Below the pieces are notes generated by a model that had not been told where the DNA came from, ran no database searches, and worked only from the letters and a program-made list of their open reading frames with translations. Positions 1-7,686 of a DNA stretch of 64,000 nt are shown piece after piece; position 1 is the first letter of the stretch; each line of letters begins with the position of its first letter. The position numbers and the translations under genes are program-made. The DNA is from Caballeronia sp. NK8 (lineage in GTDB: Bacteria > Pseudomonadota > Gammaproteobacteria > Burkholderiales > Burkholderiaceae). The stretch is taken from the NCBI RefSeq assembly GCF_018408855.1, contig NZ_AP024322.1:1612001-1676000 (forward strand). The letters are read 5' to 3'.

Positions 1-1430
1 CGCCGCCCGAACTGTTGTAGTCCGTTTCCTGCAACTCACGCCCGGTGCCTCCGTCGAAGATGATGTCCTGAGTCAGTTTTCCACTGGTATCGAACGACGC
101 CTGTTCCGTCTCGTGGCCGGCGCTGTTGTAGACGATCGCGTTCTGGGTGCCATTGATGTTCAGGATATGGTTGACCTGGCTGCCATCGGCGTTGATATCG
201 TTTTCTTGCGTTTCGCGGCCCGTGTTCGAATCGAAGAACACGTCTTGCGTCATCTTGCCATTCGTACCGAACGTAGCGTATTCAGTTTCGTGGCCACCTG
301 CGTTATAGACGATCGCGTTCTGTGTGCCGTTGGCGTTGAAGATGTGATCGATCTGACTACCGTCGGCGTTGAGGTCGTTCTCTTGTATCTCTCGGCCGGT
401 GTTCGAATCAAAGAAGACATCTTGTGTCATCTTGCCATTCGTGCCGATCGTGGCGTATTCGGTCTCGTGGCCAGCCGCGTCATAAACGGTCGCGTTCTGC
501 GTCCCGTTTGTGTTGAAAACATAGTCAACCTGACTACCGTCGGCATTGAGGTCGTTCTCTTGCGTTTCGCGCCCCGTGTTCGCGTCGAAGAAGACGTCCT
601 GCGTCATCTTGCCATTCGTGCCGTAGGTCGCGTACTCGGTCTCGTGGCCAGCCGTGTTGTAGACGATCGCGTTCTGCGTGCCGTTGGCGTTGAAGATGTG
701 ATCGATCTGACTGCCGTCGGCGTTGAGGTCGTTCTCTTGGGTTTCGCGACCCGTATTCGAATCGAAGAAGACGTCTTGCGTCATCTTGCCATTCGTGCCG
801 TATGTCGCGTACTCGGTCTCGTGGCCTGTCGAACTATAGAGGATCGCATTCTGCGTGCCATTGGCGTTGAAGATGTGATCGACTTCGCTCCCGTCCGCGT
901 TGATGTCGTTTTCCTGCATCTCGCGACCCGTGCCAGCGTCGTAGAAAAAGTCCTGGGTCAGTTTGCCGTCCACGCCATATGTCGCGTGTTCGGTCTCCTG
1001 GCCGGCGGCGTTATAGACGACTGCATTCTGTGAACCATCCGCATTGAGCAGATAGTCGGTCTGACTGCCATCCGGGTTGAAGTGATTTTCCTGCGTCTCG
1101 CGACCGGTAGTGGGGTCGAAGAATACGTCGAGCGTCTTCTTGCCGTCGACACCGAAGACGCCATATTCGGTTTCATGGCCGGCGGCATTGTAGACGGTTG
1201 CATTCTGCGAACCGTCTGCATTCAGCATGTAGTCGACCTGGCTGCCGTCAGCGTTGAAGTGATTCTCCTGGGTCTCGCGGCCGGTGGCGGCGTCGAAGAA
1301 CGCGTCCAGAGTCTTTTTGCCGTCGGTGCCAAAGGTGGCGTATTCGGTTTCATTACCCGACGTGTCGTAGGCGATGGCTGCCTGTGAGCCATCGACGTTG
1401 ATCTGGTAGGCGACTTCAGAACCGTCGGCG
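1..1430 (-). repeat. 177-bp in-frame tandem repeat array
   Basis: The same site (GCGTTCTG or a close variant) recurs at 138, 315, 492, 669, 846, 1023, 1200 and 1377, exactly 177 bp apart each time. This gives at least eight copies without indels. Each copy encodes 59 residues of the HEIGH-motif protein; a typical unit reads NADGSQIDHIFNANGTQNAI and continues with the GHETEY, GKMTQDVFFD and TGRETQEND blocks. The copies between about 140 and 850 are the most alike, while those nearest the peptidase domain (1200-1430) are more divergent. The array continues toward the left edge in altered form. Confidence 0.93.
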
Positions 1431-2350
1431 TGGAACTGATCTTCGCTGGTCAAGCGCCCTTGAGCATCGTAGATGTCTGCGTTGTAGCTGCCATCCGCTT
1501 GATGAGAGTAATTCGTTTGAGAAATGACGTTCCCGAACTGATCTCTCGTCGTGGAAGAACTGATCGTGCCGTTGTTAAAGTATTGCGAATCGGTCGAACC
1601 GTTCGCGTAATTCTCGGTCATCGAACTGAATTGCCCATCACCGTTGGGGTCGGAAAAGCTAACACTGGATGGCGGTGTTGGCGCCTGTGCAGTGGCTCCT
1701 CGCGACGAACCGTATACATCGTAGTACGGTTTATCGATTGCACTACCCTTTAACGTAGCGAAGATGCCCATTGCATCTTCGATCATCAGGTTCCGATCGA
1801 CGTCAGATTTCGCTCCGTCGGCGACGTCTTGCGAATGTTGTGCATCCAACAGGCCCTGAAGTCCGTCGCTGCTTCCATCGGGGTTATTTGCCCCAGCAAG
1901 ATAAATTTGCATCCCATTCGGATCGGTCTTCATGATCTCCTGCTGGACGATATAATTATTGTAGACCGCCTCACCTTCTCGATGGAGTCCGATCATAGCG
2001 TCGATGTTATAAGCATTTGGGTCGGAGACCGGTAGCTCTTGTTCGCTCTCGAACGCGAGATCTGCACTGAAATTGGTGAAGTGACCAATCTCATGCGCAA
2101 GCGTCCCTACTAGAACCGAATCCGACCAAGTTTGATAGTTGTTTGCAAAGATGATAGCGCCGCCATTGAATAAAATGCCACCATCCGAACCCACCTTCAT
2201 TGGGCTTGCCTTACCGTCTGAAATGGCGGTCTGATAGGCAAGAAGTTCAGAGACCAACGTTGAACTTTCGTTTATTAAAATCAATGCGTCAGCCGACAGC
2301 TTGACGTTGCCCCAGAAACTCTCATTTCCGGTTATAGTTTGAGTCGCCAT
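1..2350 (-). CDS. Putative type I secreted HEIGH-motif metallopeptidase with 59-residue tandem repeats (3' end outside window)
   Basis: An open frame on the minus strand begins at the ATG at 2350-2348 and runs without a stop to the left edge, giving at least 783 residues. The N-terminal ~220 residues form a non-repetitive domain with LAHEIGHF (HExxH at residues 86-90), the zinc-binding and catalytic motif of zincins. A downstream REGEAVYNN (about 124-132) could supply a third, glutamate ligand. A Ser/Gly/Asp-rich linker follows, then from about residue 305 an array of 59-residue repeats whose pattern (YNAAGHETEY, DGSQ, FFDSNTGRETQEND) resembles YD/RHS-type beta repeats. No N-terminal signal peptide is visible, as expected for a type I substrate whose export signal is C-terminal; that end is not in the window. 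The gene starts 10 bp after the lipoprotein gene, at the distal end of an operon encoding a complete type I exporter. Secretion and peptidase activity are inferred; no close family was recognised. Confidence 0.8.
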   Translation of the reverse strand, partial: MATQTITGNESFWGNVKLSADALILINESSTLVSELLAYQTAISDGKASPMKVGSDGGILFNGGAIIFANNYQTWSDSVLVGTLAHEIGHFTNFSADLAFESEQELPVSDPNAYNIDAMIGLHREGEAVYNNYIVQQEIMKTDPNGMQIYLAGANNPDGSSDGLQGLLDAQHSQDVADGAKSDVDRNLMIEDAMGIFATLKGSAIDKPYYDVYGSSRGATAQAPTPPSSVSFSDPNGDGQFSSMTENYANGSTDSQYFNNGTISSSTTRDQFGNVISQTNYSHQADGSYNADIYDAQGRLTSEDQFHADGSEVAYQINVDGSQAAIAYDTSGNETEYATFGTDGKKTLDAFFDAATGRETQENHFNADGSQVDYMLNADGSQNATVYNAAGHETEYGVFGVDGKKTLDVFFDPTTGRETQENHFNPDGSQTDYLLNADGSQNAVVYNAAGQETEHATYGVDGKLTQDFFYDAGTGREMQENDINADGSEVDHIFNANGTQNAILYSSTGHETEYATYGTNGKMTQDVFFDSNTGRETQENDLNADGSQIDHIFNANGTQNAIVYNTAGHETEYATYGTNGKMTQDVFFDANTGRETQENDLNADGSQVDYVFNTNGTQNATVYDAAGHETEYATIGTNGKMTQDVFFDSNTGREIQENDLNADGSQIDHIFNANGTQNAIVYNAGGHETEYATFGTNGKMTQDVFFDSNTGRETQENDINADGSQVNHILNINGTQNAIVYNSAGHETEQASFDTSGKLTQDIIFDGGTGRELQETDYNSSGG

Positions 2351-2360
2351 GATTATTCAC

Positions 2361-2939
2361 TCAGGTTGTTCGGTTCTGAAAAAGATAAAATGTTGCTGCG
2401 CAATTTGAATCTACAGTTTCATAGATGATATCTAACTCATAGTCCTGACCTCGTTTGAAAAAATACCGAAAACTTTTAATTTTTGCATGGGGATTTGGAA
2501 CAGGGGTTGAAAAACCGAAAACTTTGAACATCTTCGTTTGATCTATGCAACCCTTCGAGGTCATATTGTCTAGAGACAGCATTCCTCGAAACTTGTTACT
2601 TCCGCTCGCCCTGGAGATTCGGTAACGAAAATCTTTTGGCATCACAGAAAACCGTTCTGTTACGCTCTTATCGGTAAAAAACTCCGTGGCGTTACCCCGG
2701 TAATAATGCGTCTCCGGATCCGAAAGCGTTTCCAACGGCCCCGCCGTGATATTGATTCCAAGCCTTTGGGCCACGTACTTATAGTCATCGAGCTGACCGT
2801 GATCAACGATGTCACGGATCGCCGCCGCCAAGTCCTGATTGTCAGAGCTCGCTATTCCGGTGGACCCACATCCGAACAAAGCAACGATTAAACTGAAGCA
2901 ATACAACCAACGACGTTTCTTGATTAACAGCACGTACAT
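2361..2939 (-). CDS. Small lipoprotein between type I exporter and its presumed cargo
   Basis: The product is 192 residues. The N-terminus has basic residues (KKRR), a hydrophobic stretch and a lipobox ending LFGC with the lipidated Cys at residue 24, so it is probably a membrane-anchored periplasmic lipoprotein. The mature part contains two further cysteines (GCIDQ and NCAAT) that could form a disulfide, and a C-terminal half rich in beta-type alternation. A strong ribosome site (GGGAGGTG) precedes the ATG at 2939. It lies 39 bp after the HlyD gene and 10 bp before the HEIGH-motif gene, so it is cotranscribed with both. I recognise no family. By analogy with inhibitors encoded beside type I secreted proteases it could protect the producer or help load the cargo, but this is inference only. 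Confidence 0.82.
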   Translation of the reverse strand: MYVLLIKKRRWLYCFSLIVALFGCGSTGIASSDNQDLAAAIRDIVDHGQLDDYKYVAQRLGINITAGPLETLSDPETHYYRGNATEFFTDKSVTERFSVMPKDFRYRISRASGSNKFRGMLSLDNMTSKGCIDQTKMFKVFGFSTPVPNPHAKIKSFRYFFKRGQDYELDIIYETVDSNCAATFYLFQNRTT

Positions 2940-2978
2940 TCACCTCCCTAATTGAATCTGATCGCGTGCAGGTTCAAC

Positions 2979-4364
2979 TCAATCCCGCATCGACCTCTGA
3001 AGTCCATCCCTCACAGGTTCCAGCAAATAATCAAACGCGCTCCTCGTTCGTGTCTTGATGAAAACCTCCGCCCGCAACCCAGGCCCGAGCGCCACCGGTT
3101 CCTTCGCCAGCAGATTCGCCCGTGCAAGCGCCTGCGCCGAAATCTCCACGCGCGCCACATAAAACTGCTGATGATTGTCACGATCCGCCAACGAATCTGC
3201 GGAAAGATAAGCGACCTTGCCCTCAAGAACCGGCGACGTTCGCGGGTTGTACGCAGTCAGCCGCACATCGGCCGCGCTGCCGATCGCAATCTCGCGAACG
3301 TTATCGGGCTTGATCTTCGCCTCGACGATCAGCGGCGTTCCAGATGGCACAAGGTCGAGGATGGGGTCACGCGGACCGATTGCTTCGCCGATCGTGTGCA
3401 CCCTGAGGCCGACCACCTCTCCGGCCACCGGCGCGACAATGCGGGTTCGCGCATCCGTGTCCCGCGCGGGCCGCAACTGCTCCTCGATCTGTCCGGCCTT
3501 TTCCGTGCTTTCTTTAAGCTGAGTATCGGCCGATCGAACGTAGTCGTTGCGCAATGAAGCGATCTTGAGCGTGAGATCCGTTTGCCGCTGCCGCGATCGA
3601 ATCAGTTCAGCTGTGTCGGACTGCTGACGTGACTGATAGTCAGCGGCGGCGCGACGAAGCTCCATCATTTTCGTCTCCGTGACATAGCCCTCGCTTCGCA
3701 ATTGCTCGTTGACGTGCAATTCCTGCTTCGCGATGCCGAGGCTCTGTTCACTGGTGCTCACGAGCGCACGTTCTGCATCTGTTTCCTGCCGTGTTTGAGC
3801 GAGTTGCTGTTGCAGGAGCACGAATTGATCTTCAAATGCGCGACGTTCCGAATCGAACAGCGTGCGCTCGCGCTGCAACTGCGCAGCGACGGCCGGATCG
3901 GTCTGCCGTGCAAGCAGTCGCTGCGGAAATGCAATTGAGCTTTGCATGTCTCGCTCCGCGGCTAGGCGCGCCGCCTTCGCTTCTTCATCGTCCAGTTGCG
4001 CCTGCAGGGCGGTCATTTCCGCGTTGGGGCGCACATCATCGAGCATGGCGAGCGTCTGACCGGCCTTGACGCGGTCGCCATCTTTCACGAGGATCGCCCG
4101 GACGATGCCGCCTTCCTGATGTTGAATGGTCTTGCGCTCACCTTCGTCGCGGACCAGCCCTTCGGCCACGACGGCTCCGGACAGCGGCGCAAGCGCTGCC
4201 CATGCACCCATCGCACACGCGCCCACGAAGACCGAGAGGGACCCGAATGCAATCGCCCGGTGTGGCAAGCCGAGCCCTTGAACCGTATCGTCCGAACGCG
4301 TCACGTTCTGTCGGGCGAGGCGACGCATCGTCCGATACAACCTCATCACATTACGATTTTTCAT
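2979..4364 (-). CDS. Type I secretion periplasmic adaptor, HlyD/PrtE family
   Basis: This is the membrane fusion protein that links an inner-membrane ABC exporter to a TolC-type channel. The start at 4364 gives 461 residues, typical for the family, and forms an ATGA overlap with the ABC gene stop; a longer frame to 4463 exists but would run far into the ABC gene. One transmembrane segment lies at about residues 37-59. A biotinyl-lipoyl-like segment (about 60-110, with the DGDRVKAGQ motif), a long alpha-helical coiled coil and a C-terminal beta-barrel region with RIVAPVAGEV follow. Family assignment is firm from this layout; the cargo is inferred from the genes downstream. Confidence 0.95.
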   Translation of the reverse strand: MKNRNVMRLYRTMRRLARQNVTRSDDTVQGLGLPHRAIAFGSLSVFVGACAMGAWAALAPLSGAVVAEGLVRDEGERKTIQHQEGGIVRAILVKDGDRVKAGQTLAMLDDVRPNAEMTALQAQLDDEEAKAARLAAERDMQSSIAFPQRLLARQTDPAVAAQLQRERTLFDSERRAFEDQFVLLQQQLAQTRQETDAERALVSTSEQSLGIAKQELHVNEQLRSEGYVTETKMMELRRAAADYQSRQQSDTAELIRSRQRQTDLTLKIASLRNDYVRSADTQLKESTEKAGQIEEQLRPARDTDARTRIVAPVAGEVVGLRVHTIGEAIGPRDPILDLVPSGTPLIVEAKIKPDNVREIAIGSAADVRLTAYNPRTSPVLEGKVAYLSADSLADRDNHQQFYVARVEISAQALARANLLAKEPVALGPGLRAEVFIKTRTRSAFDYLLEPVRDGLQRSMRD

Positions 4365-6088
4365 GACGCTGGCGTCTCCTGCCGAGACTCGCGCGAAGCT
4401 GACGCGGCCGGCCTCATGCGTGATTGCATCCATCCTTGTACGTGTTCGCGCGTGCCGAAACAATCGATCTCGCCTGCGCGCATCACCATCACGCGATCTG
4501 CAAGCGCAAGCACGGTTTGACGATGCGTCACCACCACGACCGTCACACCGTCGCGCTTCAAGGCCTGTAACGCCATATTGAGTCGACGTTCACCTTCGAC
4601 ATCGAGGTTCGAATTCGGCTCGTCGAGAAGCACGAGACGCGGGTCGCCAAAGAGCGCGCGTGCGAAAGCGATCATTTGTCGCTGCCCGCCCGACAAGGCC
4701 AGCCCGGAATCAACGATTTGCGTCTGATATCCGTCTGGCAACGCGAGAATCATGTCGTGCACGCCCGCCCGCTTCGCCGCGAGGACGATGGCCGCCGATT
4801 CATGCCGTGACGCATCGGGATGGCGAGCGATATTGGCCGCTACACTTCCTCCAAACAACTCGACGTCCTGCGGCACGTAGCCAAGGTATCGACCGAGCGA
4901 CTCTCGCGGCCACTGGGCGATGTTCGCTCCATCCAGTCGAATCGCGCCCTCCCGCGGCGTCCAGACGCCCGCAAGCAGGCGCAGCAAGGTCGACTTGCCC
5001 GAAGCGCTTGGGCCGACGATCACCAGAAGTTGCCCCGCCGCGAGCGTGAACCGCACGTTTCCGAGCAACGCGCGCCCGCGCGGATCGCCGATCTCCCGGC
5101 TGCTGAAACTGGTGACATCGCTACTCAAATGACCCGCGGGACGGGGCAAAGCAATCGCCTGAGGCACGGGTGGCTGACGATACAGCTCATTGAGCCGGCT
5201 CCATGCTTGCCGCACTTCGGTCAGCTGTTTCCAGCTTCCGATGATCTGATCGATCGGTGCAAGGGCTTTGCCGAGCAGCAGCGTTGTCGCCATCATGACG
5301 CCGCCCGTTGCGAATTGATTGATGACGAGCCACGCGCCCGTTCCCATCATCACAACCTGAATCGCCTGCCGCGCGATCTTGCCAATATTTCGATTGAGCG
5401 CAGATGTGTCCGCAACCGATGTCTGAACGTCAACGTCGATGCGTCGACGCTCAGACCATGCGTCGATCATCGCCTTATTCATTCCGAGAACGGTCACGAT
5501 TTCGGCGTTCCTGTTGATCTGCGCGTAGAGCTGCTCGGTTTCCCTCTGCCGCGCAGTGTTGCTTCGAATGCTCGCCTCGGTCATGCGGTCGTTGGCAAAC
5601 GCAAGCCCGACCAGCACCACCGTGCTCGACATGGCGAGCAAACCCAATGACCAATGAAACAGAAACATGACGAAGAGATAGAACGCGAGCCACGGCAGAT
5701 CCATCAGGGCGATGACTCCGGCGCCCGACAGAAAGGAACGGACAGCCGCGATATCGGATGGGGTGGCCAGCGCATGCGCGGACGCGCGACGCGCTTGCAT
5801 CTCGACCCGCGCGGTTAGCGCAAGGCGATCGAGCCGGTCGCCGACCTGACGCGCGAGATGGCTCAGAATACGCGCGCGCACGACATCCACGCACAGCATC
5901 ATGCCCAACGCAATGCACATGAAAACGATCAGCATCACGAGTGTTTCGATGCTCCGGCTGGGCAGCACGCGATCGTAGACCTGCAACATGTAGAGCGTGG
6001 GCGCGAGCACAAGGAGATTGCTGGCGACACCGAACGACGCGGCGATCACAAGATGTCGCCTGATCGCGTGCAAAATGGATCCGTTCAT
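4361..6088 (-). CDS. Type I secretion ABC transporter/ATPase, PrtD-type
   Basis: The 575-residue protein has an N-terminal membrane domain with hydrophobic segments between about residues 15 and 290, then a nucleotide-binding domain. Visible motifs are Walker A GPSASGKST (359-367), signature LSGGQ (465-469) and Walker B LVLLDE (485-490), followed by an H-loop in VVVVTHR. There is no N-terminal C39 peptidase or C39-like domain, which places it with PrtD/HasD/LipB-type exporters that move RTX proteases, lipases and hemophores having uncleaved C-terminal signals. It overlaps the TolC gene (ATGA at 6088-6085) and the HlyD gene (4364-4361), implying translational coupling. Confidence 0.96.
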   Translation of the reverse strand: MNGSILHAIRRHLVIAASFGVASNLLVLAPTLYMLQVYDRVLPSRSIETLVMLIVFMCIALGMMLCVDVVRARILSHLARQVGDRLDRLALTARVEMQARRASAHALATPSDIAAVRSFLSGAGVIALMDLPWLAFYLFVMFLFHWSLGLLAMSSTVVLVGLAFANDRMTEASIRSNTARQRETEQLYAQINRNAEIVTVLGMNKAMIDAWSERRRIDVDVQTSVADTSALNRNIGKIARQAIQVVMMGTGAWLVINQFATGGVMMATTLLLGKALAPIDQIIGSWKQLTEVRQAWSRLNELYRQPPVPQAIALPRPAGHLSSDVTSFSSREIGDPRGRALLGNVRFTLAAGQLLVIVGPSASGKSTLLRLLAGVWTPREGAIRLDGANIAQWPRESLGRYLGYVPQDVELFGGSVAANIARHPDASRHESAAIVLAAKRAGVHDMILALPDGYQTQIVDSGLALSGGQRQMIAFARALFGDPRLVLLDEPNSNLDVEGERRLNMALQALKRDGVTVVVVTHRQTVLALADRVMVMRAGEIDCFGTREHVQGWMQSRMRPAASASRESRQETPAS

Positions 6089-7458
6089 TTCTGTTGCGCT
6101 TCCGAATGGTTCACCGCAGCACCGATGAGGCCTTCGAGTGTCGTCTCGTCCAGTTGAGCGACGCTCGCCCGCAAGCGCAGAAACTGCATCACGGCGTCGT
6201 ATCGAGCCTTCGCCAGATCACGCCGCGTCGTGAAGAGCTTCTCCGCCGCGCTGAGCACATCAGCGTTGATACGCACACCCGCCTTGAACCCTTTCTGATT
6301 CGATTTGAGCGACGTTTCCGCCGACAGCTGGGCCGTACGCAGCGCGGCGATTTGCGCGACGCTTTCCTGCAGCGCGAGATACGACTCGCGCGCGTCGAGG
6401 GCAGCCGAACGGCGCGCATCTTCGAGATCGCTCTGGGCCTTATCTTGCAATGCGAGTGCTTCGGCTTTCCTGCTCGACGTCTGTAGCCCATCGAATAATG
6501 GAATGCTTATCTGGATGCCGATTTCGCCCGAGCTTGCCCGGTTGGCGCCCGTGTAGAAGTTGGTCTGGCCGTTGATGAAAGCGGCATTCCCGTGGTTCAC
6601 GTTGCCGACGATCGATACACTCGGCAGGTAGCCCGCGTCCACCTTGCTGACCTCGCGCCTTGCGATTTCGAGCGCTATCTCCTGCTGCCTCACGTCGAAA
6701 GACTCGCGTGCTGCGGTATCCGCCCAATGATCGGCGCTATCCGCCCCGATCGCGGGCGCGCTCAGGTCTGGAACAAGGGCATCGACGTTCGTGACCGGAT
6801 GCGCCACGATCTTCTCGATCGCCGCATAGCACCTCAATACCTCCGCGTTCGCATGCACGAGATCCGATCGCGCCGCGTCCGCACCGGCTTGCGCTTCGTT
6901 CAGGTCGACGATCGTGGCGGCGCCGAGACTGAAACCGCGCTGGCTGATGGCCAGTTGTTCGTCGAGCGTGCGGACATGCTCATGCGCGAGGGCACGTTGG
7001 TCTTGCGCGGCGAGCGCGTCCAGATAGGCCTGGGTGGCGCGCAGAAGCAGATCCTGCCGTGCCGCCGCAAGCCCGAAGCCGGCGGCTATCGCACCGAGCT
7101 TGCCTTCCTGATAAGACTGCCAGTCATCCCACTTGAAAACGGCTTGATTGAGCGACAGGCTCGTGCCCAGTGTCGAATAAGATTCGGCAGGCTTGCCCGG
7201 AACAAAAATTCCGTTGCGGAAGACGGACTGACTCAGTTCCAGATGAGGTAATAACGCCGCTCTTGCTTCCGGCTCTTTCTGTATCGCCGCGCGAAACTGC
7301 GCTTCGGCGCTCGCGAATCGGGCGTCATGCTGTGCAGCTTCCTGCAAAACCTCGGATAGGCTTTCGGCCGAACAAGGTTGTGCTGTCAGCATCATCTGTA
7401 GTCCTGATATAAACACAAGGCACTTGACGCAAAGCGCTCCAACTATTGTTCGTTTCAT
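6085..7458 (-). CDS. Type I secretion outer membrane channel, TolC family
   Basis: The 457-residue product starts with a signal peptide (MKRTIVGALCVKCLVFISGL, cleavage probably after CSA near residue 31) and carries the paired helical repeats of the TolC/OEP family. One repeat reads SLNQAVFKWDDWQSYQEGKL and the matching one IQISIPLFDGLQTSSRK. It is the first gene of the secretion operon, so this locus supplies its own outer membrane channel. The ATG at 7458 has an AAAGGG just upstream, at unusually short spacing; the downstream in-frame ATG codons inside the signal peptide are less likely starts. Confidence 0.94.
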   Translation of the reverse strand: MKRTIVGALCVKCLVFISGLQMMLTAQPCSAESLSEVLQEAAQHDARFASAEAQFRAAIQKEPEARAALLPHLELSQSVFRNGIFVPGKPAESYSTLGTSLSLNQAVFKWDDWQSYQEGKLGAIAAGFGLAAARQDLLLRATQAYLDALAAQDQRALAHEHVRTLDEQLAISQRGFSLGAATIVDLNEAQAGADAARSDLVHANAEVLRCYAAIEKIVAHPVTNVDALVPDLSAPAIGADSADHWADTAARESFDVRQQEIALEIARREVSKVDAGYLPSVSIVGNVNHGNAAFINGQTNFYTGANRASSGEIGIQISIPLFDGLQTSSRKAEALALQDKAQSDLEDARRSAALDARESYLALQESVAQIAALRTAQLSAETSLKSNQKGFKAGVRINADVLSAAEKLFTTRRDLAKARYDAVMQFLRLRASVAQLDETTLEGLIGAAVNHSEAQQK

Positions 7459-7649
7459 GCCCTTTAGTCTCGATAGTGAACGTTGTCTTGAACGCTCCCC
7501 AATTCACCACCGCGACTATGCCGCACCCGCTTGCTCTGTGGCCCTAATCCAAATCCGAATTAAATGGTTAATGAATTAGCAAGGTTTCTTGCATTTTAAT
7601 TCCGCGCATTGCCTTCGCTATATGGATCTGAAAGTTCTTGATTTGCGAG
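7459..7649. other. Leader region of the type I secretion operon
   Basis: About 190 AT-rich bases separate the terminator of the upstream PLP-enzyme gene from the TolC start. The region must hold the promoter for the minus-strand secretion operon. The stretch around 7540-7580 (ttaaatggttaatgaatt) is much richer in A/T than its surroundings, but I cannot choose a single -35/-10 pair with confidence. Confidence 0.4.
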
Positions 7650-7679
7650 AAAAATATTGGCGTGCCGGATGCGGCACGC
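7650..7679 (-). terminator. Intrinsic terminator after the Cys/Met PLP-enzyme gene
   Basis: On the minus strand the stem GCGTGCCG (7679-7672) pairs with CGGCACGC (7667-7660) across a 4-base loop, followed by CAATATTTTT. It lies 8 bases beyond the stop of the PLP-enzyme gene and separates it from the secretion operon. Confidence 0.75.
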
Positions 7680-7686
7680 GCTTCTC

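Noticed and set aside
1..1430. Possible CRISPR-like regular repeats
   Set aside because: The period is 177 bp with no spacer structure, and the repeats are in frame within one coding sequence.
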